A stretch of 64,000 nt of DNA, from contig CAWAZU010000009.1 of the NCBI GenBank assembly GCA_963786445.1, forward strand, positions 221,416-285,415, written 5' to 3'. The notes below the pieces were generated by a model that ran no database searches, was not told the origin of the DNA, and saw only the letters and a list, made by a program, of their open reading frames with translations. This DNA comes from JAFKFJ01 sp963786445. GTDB lineage: Bacteria; Pseudomonadota; Alphaproteobacteria; Acetobacterales; Acetobacteraceae. Shown here piece after piece: positions 49,050 through 58,170 of the stretch (positions are counted from its first letter, which is position 1; each line of letters opens with the position of its first letter). Both the position numbers and the translations under genes were made by a program.

Positions 49050-50556
49050 ATGCGTTTCCTGGCAGCCGCAATCGTGGCCTTGGCGACCTTGGCCGGCGGC
49101 CAGCCCGCCCGCGCGGCGCCGGACGACGCCAGCGTCACCACCTATCACGCCGATCCGGCCCGCAGCGGGCACTCCGTCGTCCCCGGCCTGACCTGGGCGC
49201 GGGCCGCCGGCGCGCATCGCGACCCGGCGTTCGACGGCCGGGTCGCGGGCGCCAGCTACGCGCAGCCGCTCTACTGGCATCCGCCGGGCGCCGCGCATGG
49301 GCTGGTGATCGTGGCGACCGAGGACAACACCGTGTACGCGCTGGACGCCGCCACCGGCCGCGCGGTGTGGCGGCGCACCGTCGGGCCGGCGACCGCCTCG
49401 TCGGTGCTGCCGTGCGGCGACATCGCGCCGCTCGGCATCACCGGCACGCCGGTGATCGACGCACGGACGGGCGCGCTGTTCCTCGATGCGATGGTCGATC
49501 GCGGCGGCGGGCCGGAGCATCTGGTGTTCGGCCTGTCGCTGCGCGACGGGTCGGTGCTGCAAGGCTGGCCGGTCGATGTCGCCGCCGGGCTGCGCGGCGC
49601 GTCAATGCGCTTCCAGCCGCGGCTGCAGAACCAGCGCGGCGCGCTGACGCTGGCGGGCGGGCGGCTCTATGTGCCGTATGGCGGCCACTGGGGCGATTGC
49701 GGCGACTACCACGGCTGGGTGGTCGGGCTGAACCTCGCAGCGGCCCGCCGTGTTCGGCGCCTGGAAGACCTGGGCCAGCAAGGGCGGCATCTGGGCGATC
49801 GGCGGCATCGCCTTCGACGGGCGCAACCTGTTCGCCGCCACCGGCAACACCGACGCCGCGCAGCAATGGAGCGGCGGCGAGGCGATCATCCGGCTTCCCC
49901 CGGACCTGCGCTGGCGGCCCGACCCGGAGAATTTCTTCACGCCCGCCGACTGGCGGCACCTGGACGCCGACGACGCGGACCTCGGCGGCAGCAACCCGCT
50001 GCCGATCGATCTTCCGGCCGGTCAGGACCACGCCGCGCTGCTGCTGGCACTCGGCAAGGACGGAAAAGCCTATCTGCTCGACCGCGCCGATCTCGGCGGC
50101 GTCGGCCACCCGCTCGCCGTGGCGACGGTGGCCGATGGCCCGATCATCACCGCGCCCGCCGCCTATCCGGACGGCAGCGACGTGCTGGTGGCGCTGCAGG
50201 CGCGGGCTGCGTCCTGCCCCGGCGGGGCGCACGGCGCCGGGCTGCTGGCGCTGCGCATCTCCGGCGGCGCGCATGCCGCGATGCGTACGGCGTGGTGCGC
50301 CGGGCTCGACGGCCGCGGGGCGGCGATGGTGACCACGTCCGACCGCGCCGCCGACCCGATCGTCTGGATCGTCGGCGCCGAGGGCGACGAGCGGCTGCAC
50401 GGATTTCGCGGCGATACCGGCCAGGTGGTGTTCGGCGGCGGCGGCGTGGCCGACCGGATGACCGGGCTGCGGCACTTCGCCACCGTCCTCGCCGCCGAGG
50501 GCCGGCTCTATGTCGCCGGCGACGGGCGGGTCTATGCGTTCAGCTTCGACCGCTGA
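49050..50556 (+). CDS. Secreted PQQ-type beta-propeller protein (quinoprotein-like; one frameshift)
   Basis: About 502 aa. Signal peptide (to ARAAP, residue 23), then propeller blades with the W-docking pattern: TVYALDAATGRAVWRRTVG, GITGTPVIDARTGALFLD, GAWKTWASKGGIWAIGG, LLALGKDGKAYLLDRADLGG and HGFRGDTGQVVFGGGG. A one-base shift near 49740 interrupts the frame (NLAA to AVFGAWKTW). No haem site or clear PQQ-ligand set is visible, so it may be a non-enzymatic propeller. Its end overlaps the convergent esterase gene by 17 bp. Confidence 0.75.
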
Positions 50557-51256
50557 GGCGGGCGCGGCGCGCCGGCAGATGCGGCCAGTCCGCCGGGTCG
50601 CCCTGCGGCTGTTCCAGCCAGCGGTAGAACGCCGGATGGGCGTAGAACTGGGTCCAGCAATTATGCGGACCCGCCGGGTCGGCCAGTTCGCTGCGGTGGA
50701 CGATGCGCAACCGCGAAGTGGCGCTGCCGATGCGGCGGTGCAGTGCGGCGCTGCCCGCGAAGGGCACCACCTCGTCCTCCGGGCAGTGGAACAGATGGAT
50801 CGGCACCTGGCGCAGCAGCGCGACATCGTCCTGGGCATACGCCTCCGCCCCGCCTGCCGGGCAGAACGCGGCGACGGCGCTCACCGGCCGGCCGGCACGC
50901 AGACGATGGATCGCCAGCCGCAGCACGCCCCGGCCGCCGCGGCTGATGCCGGTGAGGCAAATCCCTTCCCGGTCGATCTGCGGGTGCGCGGCGAGATAGC
51001 AAAGCAGTTCGGCGTCCAGCGCCGCGCCGTCCCAGTCGCCGGCCGCGAGGTGGTAGCCGAGGACGTGAAATCGGCGGATCGCCGCCCGCGTGGCGGCGTC
51101 GTAGGCGCCGGCCGGGTCGTGCAGCACGTCGGCCCAGGGGCCGCTCTTGCGCAACTGCCGCTCGGGATCGCCGCCGACCTCGCCGGCGCCGTGCAGATAC
51201 ACCAGCAAATTCCGACCGGCCCGGCCGGCCGGGCGGCTGAGATGGAAGAGGGTCAT
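50540..51256 (-). CDS. Alpha/beta hydrolase (esterase/phospholipase type)
   Basis: 238 aa, no signal peptide. Oxyanion-hole block LLVYLHGAGEVGGDP, nucleophile elbow GISRGGRG (G-x-S-x-G), an acidic residue in HCPEDEVVPF and a C-terminal histidine in GPHNCWTQFY. It resembles predicted carboxylesterases or small polyester depolymerase-like hydrolases; substrate unknown. It overlaps the 3' end of the quinoprotein-like gene and lies 48 bases downstream of the following small gene, with which it is probably cotranscribed. Confidence 0.78.
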   Translation of the reverse strand: MTLFHLSRPAGRAGRNLLVYLHGAGEVGGDPERQLRKSGPWADVLHDPAGAYDAATRAAIRRFHVLGYHLAAGDWDGAALDAELLCYLAAHPQIDREGICLTGISRGGRGVLRLAIHRLRAGRPVSAVAAFCPAGGAEAYAQDDVALLRQVPIHLFHCPEDEVVPFAGSAALHRRIGSATSRLRIVHRSELADPAGPHNCWTQFYAHPAFYRWLEQPQGDPADWPHLPARRARLSGRS

Positions 51257-51304
51257 GGCGGCGTCGCTCCGGGAACCAACAACCGACCATCAAATCGAGC
51301 AGCT

Positions 51305-51700
51305 TCACGCACCCTCGCCGGCCTGCAGCGCCAGCGCCGACTCCTCCCAGGCGCCGCGGACGAAGGCGACGACGCTGACTGTGCCGTCGTCCGCCCACAG
51401 CACGCTCAGCACCTTTGCCCCGTCATGCCACACATCCAGGCCATACGGCAGGTCCGGCCGGGCGCGCTGACGCTCAAGTGCGTGGCGGTAGGACGGGGAT
51501 GCCGCCTCGGTCGGCGCCAGCGCGTTGAACGGCGTCCAGTGCGTGAACCGCCACGGCGCGCGCGCCAGCACGGTCAGCCGCAGCGTGCCGTCCTTGGCGT
51601 CGAGGTCCTCCAGCAGACCGTGCGCATGCACCAGCGGCAGGATGCGGTCACGGATCGCCAGCGCGCGCGCTTCGACCGAGGCGGCAAGCTCCAGGCTCAT
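51305..51700 (-). CDS. Hypothetical protein
   Basis: 131 aa with an ideal AGGAGG site before ATG 51700. The sequence (LAIRDRILPLVHAHGLLEDLD, YGLDVWHDGAKVLSVLWADDGTVSVVAFVRG) looks like a small alpha/beta cytoplasmic protein. No family is recognised. It is upstream of the alpha/beta hydrolase on the same strand. Confidence 0.65.
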   Translation of the reverse strand: MSLELAASVEARALAIRDRILPLVHAHGLLEDLDAKDGTLRLTVLARAPWRFTHWTPFNALAPTEAASPSYRHALERQRARPDLPYGLDVWHDGAKVLSVLWADDGTVSVVAFVRGAWEESALALQAGEGA

Positions 51701-51975
51701 CGTCCCTCCTTGGGCCGCCAGCCATACCACATGGCAGCGGTGAGCACCGAACGCCGTCTTGCCCGCGCGGCGCGGAGCGGCTCACCCTGGATAGCCAAGC
51801 CGGAACAGAACTTAATGAGTTGCCAGGCTCGGGACCGTTCGCCGCGACACGGATTGCAACCCTGATCGCCGAGCGGAGCGCGAAGGCACCTGACGGGAAT
51901 GGACAGGATGCGCGGTGTGAGGGAGCGACACTATCCGGGCCTGTGCCGCATCCCGCCATTGCGCGGCGGGCGCTG

Positions 51976-52656
51976 ATGCCATCCGCGGGGGCGCCGCACA
52001 ACGGCGCCAAAACCGTGCGCGTCTGGGACCTGCCGACGCGGCTGTTCCACTGGCTCACGGTCGCACTGGTGCTGTCGGCCTATGTCACGTGGCGCCTCGA
52101 CTGGATGACCTGGCACGCCCGCGCGGGCACGGCACTGCTGGCCCTGCTGCTGTTCCGCGTGGCCTGGGGCGTGGTGGGCAGCGAGACCGCGCGCTTCGCC
52201 CGGTTCGTGGCTTCCCCGCAGGCCGCCGCGCGGCATCTCGCACGCCTCTTTCGCCGCGAGCCGGACGAGCAGGTCGGCCACAACCCGGCCGGCGGCTGGA
52301 TGGTGCTGCTGCTGCTCGTGCTGCTGCTCGGCGAGACGCTGACCGGCATCGTGGTCAACAACGACGTCGCCGACGAGGGACCGCTGACCGGGATGATGCC
52401 GGCGAAGCTCGCGGACCTGGTCACGGATCTGCACGCCCTGCTGTGGGATGCGCTGCTCGCCGCCATCGCGCTGCATGTGGTGGCGATCGCCTGTTACGCC
52501 GTGCTGAAGGGGCATCACCTGCTGCGGCCGATGCTGACCGGCCGCAAAGGACTCCGCACGCCGGCAACGCCACCCCGCTTCGCCTCGCCGGCGCGCGCCG
52601 TTCTCGTGCTCGGCGGCAGCGCCGTGGCGGCGGCGCTGCTCGCTAGCTTCCTCTGA
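51976..52656 (+). CDS. Cytochrome b561 family, diheme b-type membrane subunit
   Basis: 226 aa. The opening TVRVWDLPTRLFHWLTVALVL is typical of di-haem b-type subunits that serve hydrogenases and other oxidoreductases. Four main helices and a C-terminal one, with histidines in LFHW, MTWHARAG, LHALLWD and IALHVVAIA as likely haem ligands. It transfers electrons between quinones and a partner that is not next to it. ATG 51976 is preferred; the frame is open further upstream, but those residues are not family-like. It converges on and overlaps the CHRD gene by 14 bp. Confidence 0.82.
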   Translation: MPSAGAPHNGAKTVRVWDLPTRLFHWLTVALVLSAYVTWRLDWMTWHARAGTALLALLLFRVAWGVVGSETARFARFVASPQAAARHLARLFRREPDEQVGHNPAGGWMVLLLLVLLLGETLTGIVVNNDVADEGPLTGMMPAKLADLVTDLHALLWDALLAAIALHVVAIACYAVLKGHHLLRPMLTGRKGLRTPATPPRFASPARAVLVLGGSAVAAALLASFL

Positions 52657-53119
52657 CCGGGGCTATCCGCTTCGGGGGCATCACTTGGCCGCGGATCTCG
52701 CCCCCCGGGTGGTTCTTGGTGTGCACGTTGACATACCACTGGCCGGCCGCGAACTGCGCGGCCTGCGCCGCCGTCAGGGTGGCTTGGCCGGTGATCGGGC
52801 TGGACGCCGACCCGCCCCGCTTGCTGATCCAGATCACCACGGGACCGTTCTTGCCCGCGGCCGCCGGGCCGTGGAAATGGGCCATTGTGACGGCGCTGGA
52901 AAGCCCGCTGTAGCTGACCGACCAGGTCACCTGGCGCGTGCTCGGATCGTAGGTGAGCGTCGCCATGCCACTCCCTGAGGTCTGCACCGGCGGCACTTGC
53001 TGCGCGCCGGTCAGCGCAACCGTAAACGAGGCTGGTGCGGCCAGCGCGACCGTCGCCGATCCCGCCCAGGCAAGTGACGCAAAAACCAGAACTGCCCGCC
53101 GAGAGAACGTTGCGTCCAT
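52643..53119 (-). CDS. CHRD-domain secreted protein
   Basis: 158 aa. Signal peptide with an RRAVL motif (to ALAAP, about residue 27), then one CHRD domain: FTVALTGAQQVPPVQTSGSG, VTWSVSYSGLSSAVTMAHFHGPAAAG and YVNVHTKNHPGGEIRGQV, the last being the hallmark of the family. CHRD domains occur in chordin and in bacterial exported proteins of unknown function. The start 53119 is the Met before the signal peptide. Confidence 0.88.
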   Translation of the reverse strand: MDATFSRRAVLVFASLAWAGSATVALAAPASFTVALTGAQQVPPVQTSGSGMATLTYDPSTRQVTWSVSYSGLSSAVTMAHFHGPAAAGKNGPVVIWISKRGGSASSPITGQATLTAAQAAQFAAGQWYVNVHTKNHPGGEIRGQVMPPKRIAPVRGS

Positions 53120-53262
53120 CCGCTTATCCCTCCTCCCTGAGAGACCGCGACAATAGCGACCGGCGCATTGGGCGCAACCCAATCCAGGCGGCGGGTATCA
53201 CGATGATCCCGCCATCGCGAGGCGTTGAACGTCCGCGGCCAGCCGTCCGGCCGGCGAGGCGT

Positions 53263-53661
53263 TCACCGGAACGACTGCCGCCGCCGCCAGAGCAGGGCCA
53301 GCACAAACAGACCCAGGAACAGCGTCGCCATCCCCGACGGCTCCGGCACGTTCACAGGGAGCGCCGGATCAACCGGCACGGACGCAATCGACACATCCCA
53401 CGAAGGCGGCGGGTCTTGCCAGGCCGACACGGTGGAACCGGGGCCGGACGTGCCCAGAAGGCCGGCGCCGCCGCCCATCAGCCCGCCGACCGCCGCAACC
53501 GCTCCGCCGAGGCCCAGCACGCCGAGGCCGAGGCCGACCCCGAAGGCGGCAGCGCCACCTTGCCCGAGGACCACACCGGTGGCGGCTGCGCCCGCCGCGG
53601 CGGCCGACGCAACGTGCGATGCCGGCAAGGCGGCGAGTGCCGCTTTCGCCGCCGGGGACAA
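53263..53661 (-). CDS. Short PEP-CTERM sorting-signal protein
   Basis: About 132 aa. The C-terminus VPEPSGMATLFLGLFVLALLWRRR, quoted here in parts (VPEPSG, then a hydrophobic helix, then RRRQ), is a textbook PEP-CTERM tag recognised by exosortase. The middle is Gly/Ala-rich (GVGLGLGVLGLGGAVAA). The N-terminus is unclear: the frame has only a TTG at 53661 and no obvious signal peptide, so the start may lie upstream in another frame. No exosortase gene is in this window. Confidence 0.6.
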   Translation of the reverse strand: MSPAAKAALAALPASHVASAAAAGAAATGVVLGQGGAAAFGVGLGLGVLGLGGAVAAVGGLMGGGAGLLGTSGPGSTVSAWQDPPPSWDVSIASVPVDPALPVNVPEPSGMATLFLGLFVLALLWRRRQSFR

Positions 53662-54038
53662 GACGCACCCCGCGCCTTTCGCCTGCGACAGCGGCCTGGT
53701 GGACGGGGACGTGACCGCTACCGCTGTGAGGGATGCGGCCGACCGCTTTGCCGGCGTGGTGCCAATGGCGATGCAGCCCGTGGGCGCGCTGGGCAGCGAT
53801 GGCGACCGGGTGGCAAGTGGGGTTGATCAAAGCTGCTACCGTTTTAGAGTGATATCAAGATCGATTAGATAATGTGTCTAATACCGATCCGGCCCCGCCC
53901 ATTCGGAGTGGCTGCACTGCGGTTTGCGGAGGCAGCGAAGCCTGCCGTGCCCGACCGCACCCTGGCAGGACCGGCGCTGGCATCGCGCCTTGCATTCGCT
54001 ATCAAGACCGCCTGGCGCAGGTGAGGATCACGGTGGTG
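53662..54038. other. Intergenic region without a recognised gene
   Basis: About 377 bp. The first half (53662-53830) may contain the missing N-terminus of the PEP-CTERM gene in a shifted frame. Around 53835-53890 there is an AT-rich patch with a 6-bp inverted repeat ATTAGA-N7-TCTAAT (53864-53882), the most promoter-like stretch here, 150 bp before the dehydrogenase gene. Nothing else is seen. Confidence 0.4.
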
Positions 54039-54805
54039 GTGAGCGAATTGTTCGATCTGACGGCCGGGTGGCGGTGGTGACCGGCGGCAACGGCGGAATT
54101 GGGCTGGGAATGGCGGAGGGGCTGGCCGCCGCCGGCGCGACCATCCTCGTCGTCGGGCGCAATGCCGCGAAGAACGAAGCCGCGCTGGCGCGGCTGCGCG
54201 CGAACGGCGCGGATGCGGCGAGCCTCGTCGCCGATGTGTCGGACCCGGCCGAGTGCCGCGGCTTCGTCGCCGCCGCGGAGGAACGGTTCGGTCGGCTGGA
54301 CATCCTGGTCGCCAATGCCGGGATCAATGTCCGCAAGCCGCCGGAAGCGTTTACGCCCGAGGAATGGAACGCGGTGCTGACGACCAACCTGTCATCCGCC
54401 TTCTACAGCGCGCAGGCAGCCCATCCGGCGTTCCTGCGCCAGCAGGGCGGGAAGGTCATCGTCATCGGCTCGATGACCTCGATCTTCGGCGCCTCGTTCG
54501 CCGCGCCCTATTCGGCGAGCAAGGGCGGCATCGTGCAGCTGGCCCGATCCCTCGCCTCGGCCTGGGCCGCGAGCAACATCCAGGTGAACGCGGTCCTGCC
54601 GGGCTGGATCGAGACCGATCTTACCCGACAGGCACGCAAGGATGTCGCCGGTCTGCACGAACGGGTGCTGGCCCGCACCCCGGCCGGGCGCTGGGGCGTG
54701 CCCGCGGACCTGGCGGGCATCGCCGTCTTCCTCGCCAGCCGTGCCTCGGACTTCGTGACCGGCACCGCGATCCCGGTGGACGGCGGATACGCCGTGCATA
54801 CCTGA
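54039..54805 (+). CDS. Short-chain dehydrogenase/reductase (frameshift near the start)
   Basis: SDR of about 255 aa: VTGGNGGIG, LVANAGIN, GSMTS (Ser), YSASKGG (Tyr and Lys), and the C-terminal IPVDGGYAVHT. The N-terminal SELFDLTxRVAVV is split by a missing G near 54062, so the start (GTG at 54033, 54036 or 54039) and the main frame do not match in the given sequence. Substrate unknown; it stands alone among unrelated genes. Confidence 0.75.
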
Positions 54806-54843
54806 GGTGGTCGCCGCACAGCCGCGCGCCGGGCGGCGCGGCG

Positions 54844-55563
54844 CTATGCGGCCTGGGGCACGACCGACAGCGCGCGCGCCACGGCCGCCTCGGCATGAAT
54901 GGCGGTGGTGTCGAACAGCGGAACCGCGCTGTCCTCCGGCTTCACCAGCAGCATGATCTCCGTGCATCCCAGGATCACCGCTTCGGCGCCACGTTCGACC
55001 AGGCGGGCGATCACCGCCCGGTAGGCGTCGCGCGACGCCGGCTCCGCCCGCCCTTGCACCAGCTCCTGGTAGATCACCCGATGCACGACGGCGCGGTCGT
55101 CCGCCTCGGGCACCAGCACATCGAGGCCGAAGCGGTGCTGGAGCCGTCCCTTGTAGAAATCCTGCTCCATGGTGAACGCCGTGCCGAGCAGGCCAACCCG
55201 CCTGATCCCCTGCGCCTTGATGCGCTCGGCCGTGGCATCGGCGATGTGCAGCAACGGGATCGCGACGGCGGCCTGCACCTGCTCGGCCATGCGGTGCATG
55301 GTGTTGGTGCAGATCAGGAAAAAGTCGGCACCCCCGCATTCCAGGCGCCGTGCGGCGTCGATCATCAGCGCCGCTGCATCGTCCCACCGCCCGGCGTGCT
55401 GCAACGCCTCGATCTCGCCGAAGTCGAACGACCACATCAGGCAGCGCGCGGAGCACAAGCCGCCCAGCCGGTCGCGAACGGCCTGGTTGATGATCCGGTA
55501 GTACTCGGCCGAGCTTTCCCAGCTCATGCCGCCGATCAGCCCGATGACACCCTGCTGCGGCAC
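54844..55563 (-). CDS. Aspartate/glutamate racemase family protein
   Basis: 239 aa. GLIGGMSWESSAEYYRIINQ at the N-terminus and the two catalytic cysteines, in ICTNTMH and LGCTEIMLL, are those of the cofactor-independent RacX/YgeA aspartate/glutamate racemases. It may make D-amino acids for the cell wall or amino-acid catabolism. GTG 55563 is chosen because AAGGA lies about 10 bases upstream and the family starts right before GVIGLIGGMSW; a TTG at 55602 would add 13 residues. Confidence 0.82.
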   Translation of the reverse strand: MPQQGVIGLIGGMSWESSAEYYRIINQAVRDRLGGLCSARCLMWSFDFGEIEALQHAGRWDDAAALMIDAARRLECGGADFFLICTNTMHRMAEQVQAAVAIPLLHIADATAERIKAQGIRRVGLLGTAFTMEQDFYKGRLQHRFGLDVLVPEADDRAVVHRVIYQELVQGRAEPASRDAYRAVIARLVERGAEAVILGCTEIMLLVKPEDSAVPLFDTTAIHAEAAVARALSVVPQAA

Positions 55564-55608
55564 GATGCATACATCCTTCTCGATCGGAATGGCGTCGCGC
55601 AACCGAGC

Positions 55609-55947
55609 CTAGCCAGGCACGATCACGGTCGGCTGCGCGATGGCGGTCCGGACATAGTATTCCGCGTCCCCCCAGCGCCCCATCTGCACCGACTGGCGGG
55701 CGCGGCCCATGTCGCGCAACGCCTCCGGATCGAAACCGAACGGGGCGGAAGACGGCCTGTTCCCGTTCAGCCACAGCGACTCTGCCTGGTTGAGCGCCGC
55801 CAGCGCCGCCGGAGCGTCATGCGCCCGCACGGCTTGCCGGGCCTGCAGCAGATAGGTCCGCGGCAAACGGTCCGGGTTCAGGACGCATGCCGACACGCCG
55901 AGACCGGCGCACAACAGCATCGCCGCGGATGATCGATGCACGCTCAA
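55609..55947 (-). CDS. Small predicted lipoprotein
   Basis: About 112 aa. After a hydrophobic segment (AAMLLCAGLGVSAC) the lipobox GVSAC marks a probable lipid anchor. The mature part (LPRTYLLQARQAVRAHDAPAALAALNQAESLW) looks like one TPR-type helical repeat. TTG 55947 or GTG 55941 are the plausible starts; an upstream ATG at 56037 would put 30 polar residues before the signal. Function unknown. Confidence 0.5.
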   Translation of the reverse strand: MSVHRSSAAMLLCAGLGVSACVLNPDRLPRTYLLQARQAVRAHDAPAALAALNQAESLWLNGNRPSSAPFGFDPEALRDMGRARQSVQMGRWGDAEYYVRTAIAQPTVIVPG

Positions 55948-56122
55948 ATTCCCACGGAAGGACACCTGCCACGTCGGGCTGCCGCCGCCTTGGGTCAAGC
56001 CCGCAAGGGCCGTGGTCGCCGCGGCGTGAGCGCGCACCGATTGCCGCGGTCCCCCGCCCGCAAACCTTGACCGCGCCGCGCCCTTGATGTCCCGAACATC
56101 CCTTCGCCGCGAGGATGCCGAT

Positions 56123-56566
56123 ATGAGCCACCCGACCCCGCACGTGACGCACGTCCTGGAAACCTCGCTCTATGTCGCCGACCTCGACCGCGCGCAGGCG
56201 TTCTACGAGCGCCTGTTCGGCTTTCCGCCGTTCATCCGCGACGCGCGCATGTGTGCGCTCGGCGTGCCGGGGGCGCAGGTGCTGCTGCTGTTCCGCGCCG
56301 GCGGGTCGGTCAACCCCAGCCCCACGCCGGGCGGCACCATCCCGCCGCATGACGGCCACGGCAGCCTGCATCTCTGCTTCGCCATCCCCGAGGACACGCT
56401 CGCCGGCTGGCAGCAGCGCCTGGCCGATCACGGCGTCGCGGTGGAGAGCCGCGTGGCGTGGCCGAGCGGCAGCGTCAGCCTGTATTTCCGCGATCCCGAC
56501 GGCCATTCGCTGGAGCTGGCGACGCCGCGCCTGTGGCCGAACTACGGCCGCGACCGCGGCGCCTGA
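56123..56566 (+). CDS. VOC-family protein (glyoxalase/dioxygenase superfamily)
   Basis: 147 aa of two beta-alpha-beta-beta-beta units: HVLETSLYVADLDRAQAFYERLFGF at the start, HLCFAIPEDTLAGWQQRLADHG in the middle and SVSLYFRDPDGHSLELATP at the end, which holds the usual metal-ligand Glu. Chemistry could be dioxygenase, thiol transfer or lyase. GAGG about 8 bases upstream supports ATG 56123. It converges on gloA. Confidence 0.8.
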   Translation: MSHPTPHVTHVLETSLYVADLDRAQAFYERLFGFPPFIRDARMCALGVPGAQVLLLFRAGGSVNPSPTPGGTIPPHDGHGSLHLCFAIPEDTLAGWQQRLADHGVAVESRVAWPSGSVSLYFRDPDGHSLELATPRLWPNYGRDRGA

Positions 56567-56570
56567 CGCC

Positions 56571-56966
56571 TCAGTGCGTCTGCACCAGCTCGATCTTGTA
56601 GCCGTCCGGGTCCTCGACGAAGGCGATCACCGTGGTGCCGAACTTCACCGGCCCCGGCTCGCGCGTGATCTTCGTCCCCGCCGCACGCATCTTCTCGCAG
56701 GCGGCCGACACGTCCGGCACGCCGATGGCGAGATGGCCGAATGCACTGCCGATCTCGTAGCGATCGACACCGTAGTTGTAGGTCAGTTCCAGCACGGTAT
56801 GGCTGGCCTCCGGGCCGTAGCCCATGAAGGCCAGCGTGTATTTGCCGTCCGGCACGTCGCGGCGGCGCAGTTCCTTCATGCCGAACATGTCGCGGTAGAA
56901 CGCGACGCTGCGCTCCAGGTCGCCGACGCGCAGCATGGTGTGCAGGTAGCGATAGGCGTCGCTCAT
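56571..56966 (-). CDS. gloA: Lactoylglutathione lyase (glyoxalase I)
   Basis: 131 aa matching glyoxalase I end to end: LHTMLRVGDLERSVAFYRDMFGM (His metal ligand), LELTYNYGVDRYEIGSAFGHLAIGV (Glu and His ligands) and FVEDPDGYKIELVQ (Glu). It converts the methylglyoxal-glutathione hemithioacetal to lactoylglutathione. Its start overlaps the lpxI stop (ATGA), so it forms the tail of the lipid A operon. Confidence 0.93.
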   Translation of the reverse strand: MSDAYRYLHTMLRVGDLERSVAFYRDMFGMKELRRRDVPDGKYTLAFMGYGPEASHTVLELTYNYGVDRYEIGSAFGHLAIGVPDVSAACEKMRAAGTKITREPGPVKFGTTVIAFVEDPDGYKIELVQTH

Positions 56967-57829
56967 GGCTTGTCCTCCGGTTGCAAGAACTCCGCCGGGT
57001 CGATCCCGAGCAGGAACAGGCCCGCCGCATCCGCCGCCGCGATCAGGGCGGCACGATCCGTCAGCAACGTGCCGCCGGCCTCGACGGCCATCCCGCGCAG
57101 CCCGGCGGCGGCGGCCGCGCGCACCGTCGCGGGGCCGATCGTCGGCAGGTCGGCCCGCCGTTCCTGCCCCGGCTTGACCAGCTTGACCAGCACCCCGCCC
57201 GGCCCCGGCCGCTTGAGTGCCGCGGCGCGCGCCAGCATGGCGTCGGTGCCCTCGATCGCCTCGACCGCGAGCGCGATGCCCTGCTGCACCACGCAGCCCT
57301 GCCCGACATCGACCGCGCCGAGCGCGCGCGCCACCGTCACCCCGCGCCGCACATCGGCCAGCGCCTGTGCGTCCGGCACGACCCGGCCGAGCGTGCCGCG
57401 CGGGGCCACCGCCTCGGTCAGCACCTCGTGCGCGCCGAGCACGCGAAACCCCTCGTCGGCCAGCACGCGCACGATCGCCGCCAGAAACCCGTCATCGCCG
57501 CCGAACGCGGCGCGGCCGATGCGCGCCAGCAGCCGCGCCCCCTCCGCATCCGGCCGCAGATCGAGCAGCGAGGGCCGCCGCACCGGCCCCACCAGCACCA
57601 GGTCGCGGCAGCCCTGCGCGCGCAGCAGCGCGAGGCTGCGCCCCGCCGCCCCCAGCCGCGCCCAGCCATGCGGGAACGGCGCCAGCACCGAAGGCTCGGC
57701 GTAGCCCTCCAGCCCGACCAGGAACACCGCCCGCCCCGCCGCCTGCGCCGCCGCCGCCACGCGGCCGGGCAACGGCCCGCCGCCGGCCAGGATGCCGAGC
57801 GCCGGGCGCGGCTCAGCTTCGTCTGACAT
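56963..57829 (-). CDS. lpxI: UDP-2,3-diacylglucosamine pyrophosphatase LpxI
   Basis: 288 aa of the DUF1009/LpxI family, the alphaproteobacterial substitute for LpxH: LGILAGGGPLPGRVA at the N-terminus, VLVGPVRRPSLLDLRPD, FRVLGAHEVL, QGCVVQQGIALAVEAIEGTDAML and LVKLVKPGQERRADLPTIG. It hydrolyses UDP-diacylglucosamine to lipid X. It normally follows lpxA; here the small gene 57952-58170 on the other strand lies between them. Confidence 0.92.
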   Translation of the reverse strand: MSDEAEPRPALGILAGGGPLPGRVAAAAQAAGRAVFLVGLEGYAEPSVLAPFPHGWARLGAAGRSLALLRAQGCRDLVLVGPVRRPSLLDLRPDAEGARLLARIGRAAFGGDDGFLAAIVRVLADEGFRVLGAHEVLTEAVAPRGTLGRVVPDAQALADVRRGVTVARALGAVDVGQGCVVQQGIALAVEAIEGTDAMLARAAALKRPGPGGVLVKLVKPGQERRADLPTIGPATVRAAAAAGLRGMAVEAGGTLLTDRAALIAAADAAGLFLLGIDPAEFLQPEDKP

Positions 57830-57951
57830 CGCAACGACACGGCGATTCCTGTTGCCGTCGCCCTTGCCGTTGCGGCATAGACATGGCTCGGATCATCACA
57901 CTCTTGTGACCCGGCCTGCCTGCAACCCGCGCGATGGAAGAACGACCCGCG

Positions 57952-58170
57952 ATGAACAACCTGCCGGCAAGCCCGCCCGACGCGGCCGACCGCGACCAGC
58001 CGAGCGCCGATGGCATCCTGCAATGCCTGCGCATGCTGGCCGACGAGGCCGCCAGCCTGCAGCTCTGCGCCACGCTCGACGCGCTGCGCACCGCGATGGC
58101 GGTCTGCGCTGCCGAGAGCGATCCGCTCACCGCCGACATGGGTGCGCCGCAGGGCGCCTTGCTGCACTAG
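57952..58170 (+). CDS. Small hypothetical protein opposite the lipid A operon
   Basis: 72 aa (MNNLPASPPDAADRD..., ending GAPQGALLH), with a helical core containing three cysteines (LQCLRML, LQLCATL, AVCAAE). It runs against the surrounding lpx genes, between lpxI and lpxA. Its TAG stop shares the palindrome CTAG with the lpxA TAG on the other strand. No family recognised; ATG 57934 is an alternative start. Confidence 0.5.
   Translation: MNNLPASPPDAADRDQPSADGILQCLRMLADEAASLQLCATLDALRTAMAVCAAESDPLTADMGAPQGALLH

Noticed and set aside
50540..50556. The convergent overlap of the quinoprotein-like and esterase genes as a sign of an error in one frame
   Set aside because: Both C-termini look natural, and short convergent overlaps recur in this window (52643-52656, 58167-58170).
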